This document shows, piece by piece, positions 54,545 through 55,015 of a stretch of 55,015 nt of DNA (positions are counted from its first letter, which is position 1; each line of letters opens with the position of its first letter). This DNA comes from Bacillus velezensis. GTDB taxonomy: Bacteria; Bacillota; Bacilli; Bacillales; Bacillaceae. Below the pieces are notes generated by a model. That model ran no database searches, was not told the DNA's origin, and worked only from the letters and a program-made list of their open reading frames with translations. Position numbers and translations under genes: made by a program. The stretch is from positions 1 through 55,015 of the forward strand of contig NZ_LLZC01000006.1 of the NCBI RefSeq assembly GCF_001461825.1, read 5' to 3'.

Positions 54545-54573
54545 ATTATCTATTACATTCCATGTCTAAACAA
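54545..54573 (-). promoter_or_regulatory. xpaC promoter candidate (sigma A)
   Basis: TTGTTT (54568-54573) and GATAAT (54545-54550) with 17 bp between on the minus strand. Confidence 0.4.
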
Positions 54574-54635
54574 GTTCCTCTTCTTATCGTATCAGTTCTT
54601 TTATAAAAAGTGTAAAAACTCCTCTGATTTCAGGC

Positions 54636-54660
54636 AAAAAAAAGACCCTTTTCAGGGTTA
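54636..54660 (-). terminator. csfB terminator overlapping its stop codon
   Basis: Short stem ACCCT/AGGGT with a 4-base loop, followed by T8 on the minus strand. The first stem base belongs to the csfB TAA context. Confidence 0.75.
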
Positions 54661-54852
54661 AGAATATAACGTCGGTGTATGAAGGCTTTTCAGTTTACGA
54701 ACGAAAAATTCATAATTCGGATCAGAGGTCGGAGTGGAAACTACTTTCTTCTCACACTCTAAACATATAAATTTCGTATAAATATGGATTCCCCTGCTTT
54801 TTTTGGTTTCACACACAATACATGTTTCTTCATGGCTGGACGTTTCATTCAT
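54658..54852 (-). CDS. csfB: anti-sigma factor CsfB (Gin)
   Basis: A 64-residue zinc-binding protein with cysteine pairs CIVC and CLEC and the conserved RGIHIYTKFICLECEKKV core. In B. subtilis CsfB, made in the forespore, inhibits sigma G (and sigma E in the wrong cell) until the right stage. The ATG at 54852 follows GGAGGTGG; a GTG three codons earlier overlaps that site. Confidence 0.94.
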   Translation of the reverse strand: MNETSSHEETCIVCETKKSRGIHIYTKFICLECEKKVVSTPTSDPNYEFFVRKLKSLHTPTLYS

Positions 54853-54873
54853 TTTGCCCACCTCCGTATGAAT

Positions 54874-54902
54874 AGCCTTCCCTTAAGCTGTTGATTGTAT
54901 AC
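54874..54902 (-). promoter_or_regulatory. csfB promoter, sigma-F type
   Basis: GTATA (54898-54902) and GGGAAGGCT (54874-54882) are 15 bp apart on the minus strand, fitting the sigma-F pattern (GYATA, GGNNANNNT). B. subtilis csfB is sigma-F dependent. Confidence 0.75.
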
Positions 54903-54981
54903 ACAATTTGGACCTTTTTGAAGTTTGCAATTAGTATATGGGCGTTTCCGTATTTCGGTGTTTGTTTTGTTTTTATTCAAA

Positions 54982-55014
54982 AACAAAAAAGGCAACTCAT
55001 GATGAGCTGCCTTT
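54982..55014 (-). terminator. terminator of an operon beyond the right edge (probably rrnA)
   Basis: Stem AAAGGCAGCTCAT/ATGAGTTGCCTTT (one mismatch) followed by T residues on the minus strand. In B. subtilis the gene upstream of csfB is the 5S gene of rrnA; the identity of the operon here is inferred from order. Confidence 0.75.
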
Positions 55015-55015
55015 A

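Overview
The window reads as ordinary core chromosome of a Bacillus of the subtilis group. Gene order and protein sequences match the origin-proximal region of B. subtilis gene for gene. The slightly GC-richer sequence and small differences from B. subtilis 168 suggest the B. amyloliquefaciens/velezensis branch; this species call is inference from recalled homologues, not a search. The strand is shown reversed: every protein gene except abrB lies on the minus strand, so the conventional order runs from right (csfB) to left (lysS).

The window is bounded by ribosomal RNA operons. The left end (1-228) holds the tandem promoters, boxA and pre-16S leader of an rrn operon and stops just before the 16S gene. 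The right end (54982-55014) holds an intrinsic terminator where B. subtilis has the end of rrnA. The sequence therefore looks like one complete inter-rrn segment.

Layout from right to left: (a) 54.9-50.6 kb: csfB/gin (forespore sigma-factor inhibitor), xpaC-yaaN (XpaC/TelA pair), yaaO, tmk. (b) 50.5-46.8 kb: yaaQ(darA)-yaaR-holB-yaaT(ricT)-yabA, then yabB(trmN6)-yazA-rsmI, combining replication, c-di-AMP sensing, RNA maturation and RNA modification. (c) 45.6-44.8 kb: abrB on the plus strand, divergent from metS, with Spo0A boxes. (d) 44.8-38.9 kb: metS, yabD, yabE, rnmV, ksgA. (e) 38.8-34.3 kb: yabG, veg, sspF, ispE, purR, yabJ, spoVG. (f) 34.1-30.1 kb: glmU, prs, ctc, pth(spoVC), fin. (g) 30.0-20.5 kb: mfd, spoVT, yabM, yabN, rqcP, yabP, yabQ, divIC, yabR. 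(h) two tRNA genes (Met, Glu), then spoIIE, yabS, yabT. (i) 15.6-7.9 kb: tilS, hprT, ftsH, coaX, hslO, yacD, cysK. (j) 7.7-0.3 kb: the folate operon pabB-pabA-pabC-sul-folB-folK, then yazB-dusB-lysS.

The recurring theme is growth housekeeping (translation, folate, PRPP, cell-wall precursors, division) mixed with the transition to sporulation. Promoter-like sequences for sigma A, B, F, G, H and possibly E can be read directly. So can Spo0A boxes, PurR boxes and a TRAP-type triplet array at pabA. No prophage, insertion sequence, CRISPR array or frank pseudogene was seen. I found no new multi-gene system. The items most worth checking are regulatory: a perfect sigma-A promoter inside the nominal 5' coding end of yabE, a second Spo0A-box promoter 190 bp upstream of the main abrB promoter, and a terminator-like hairpin in the metS leader.
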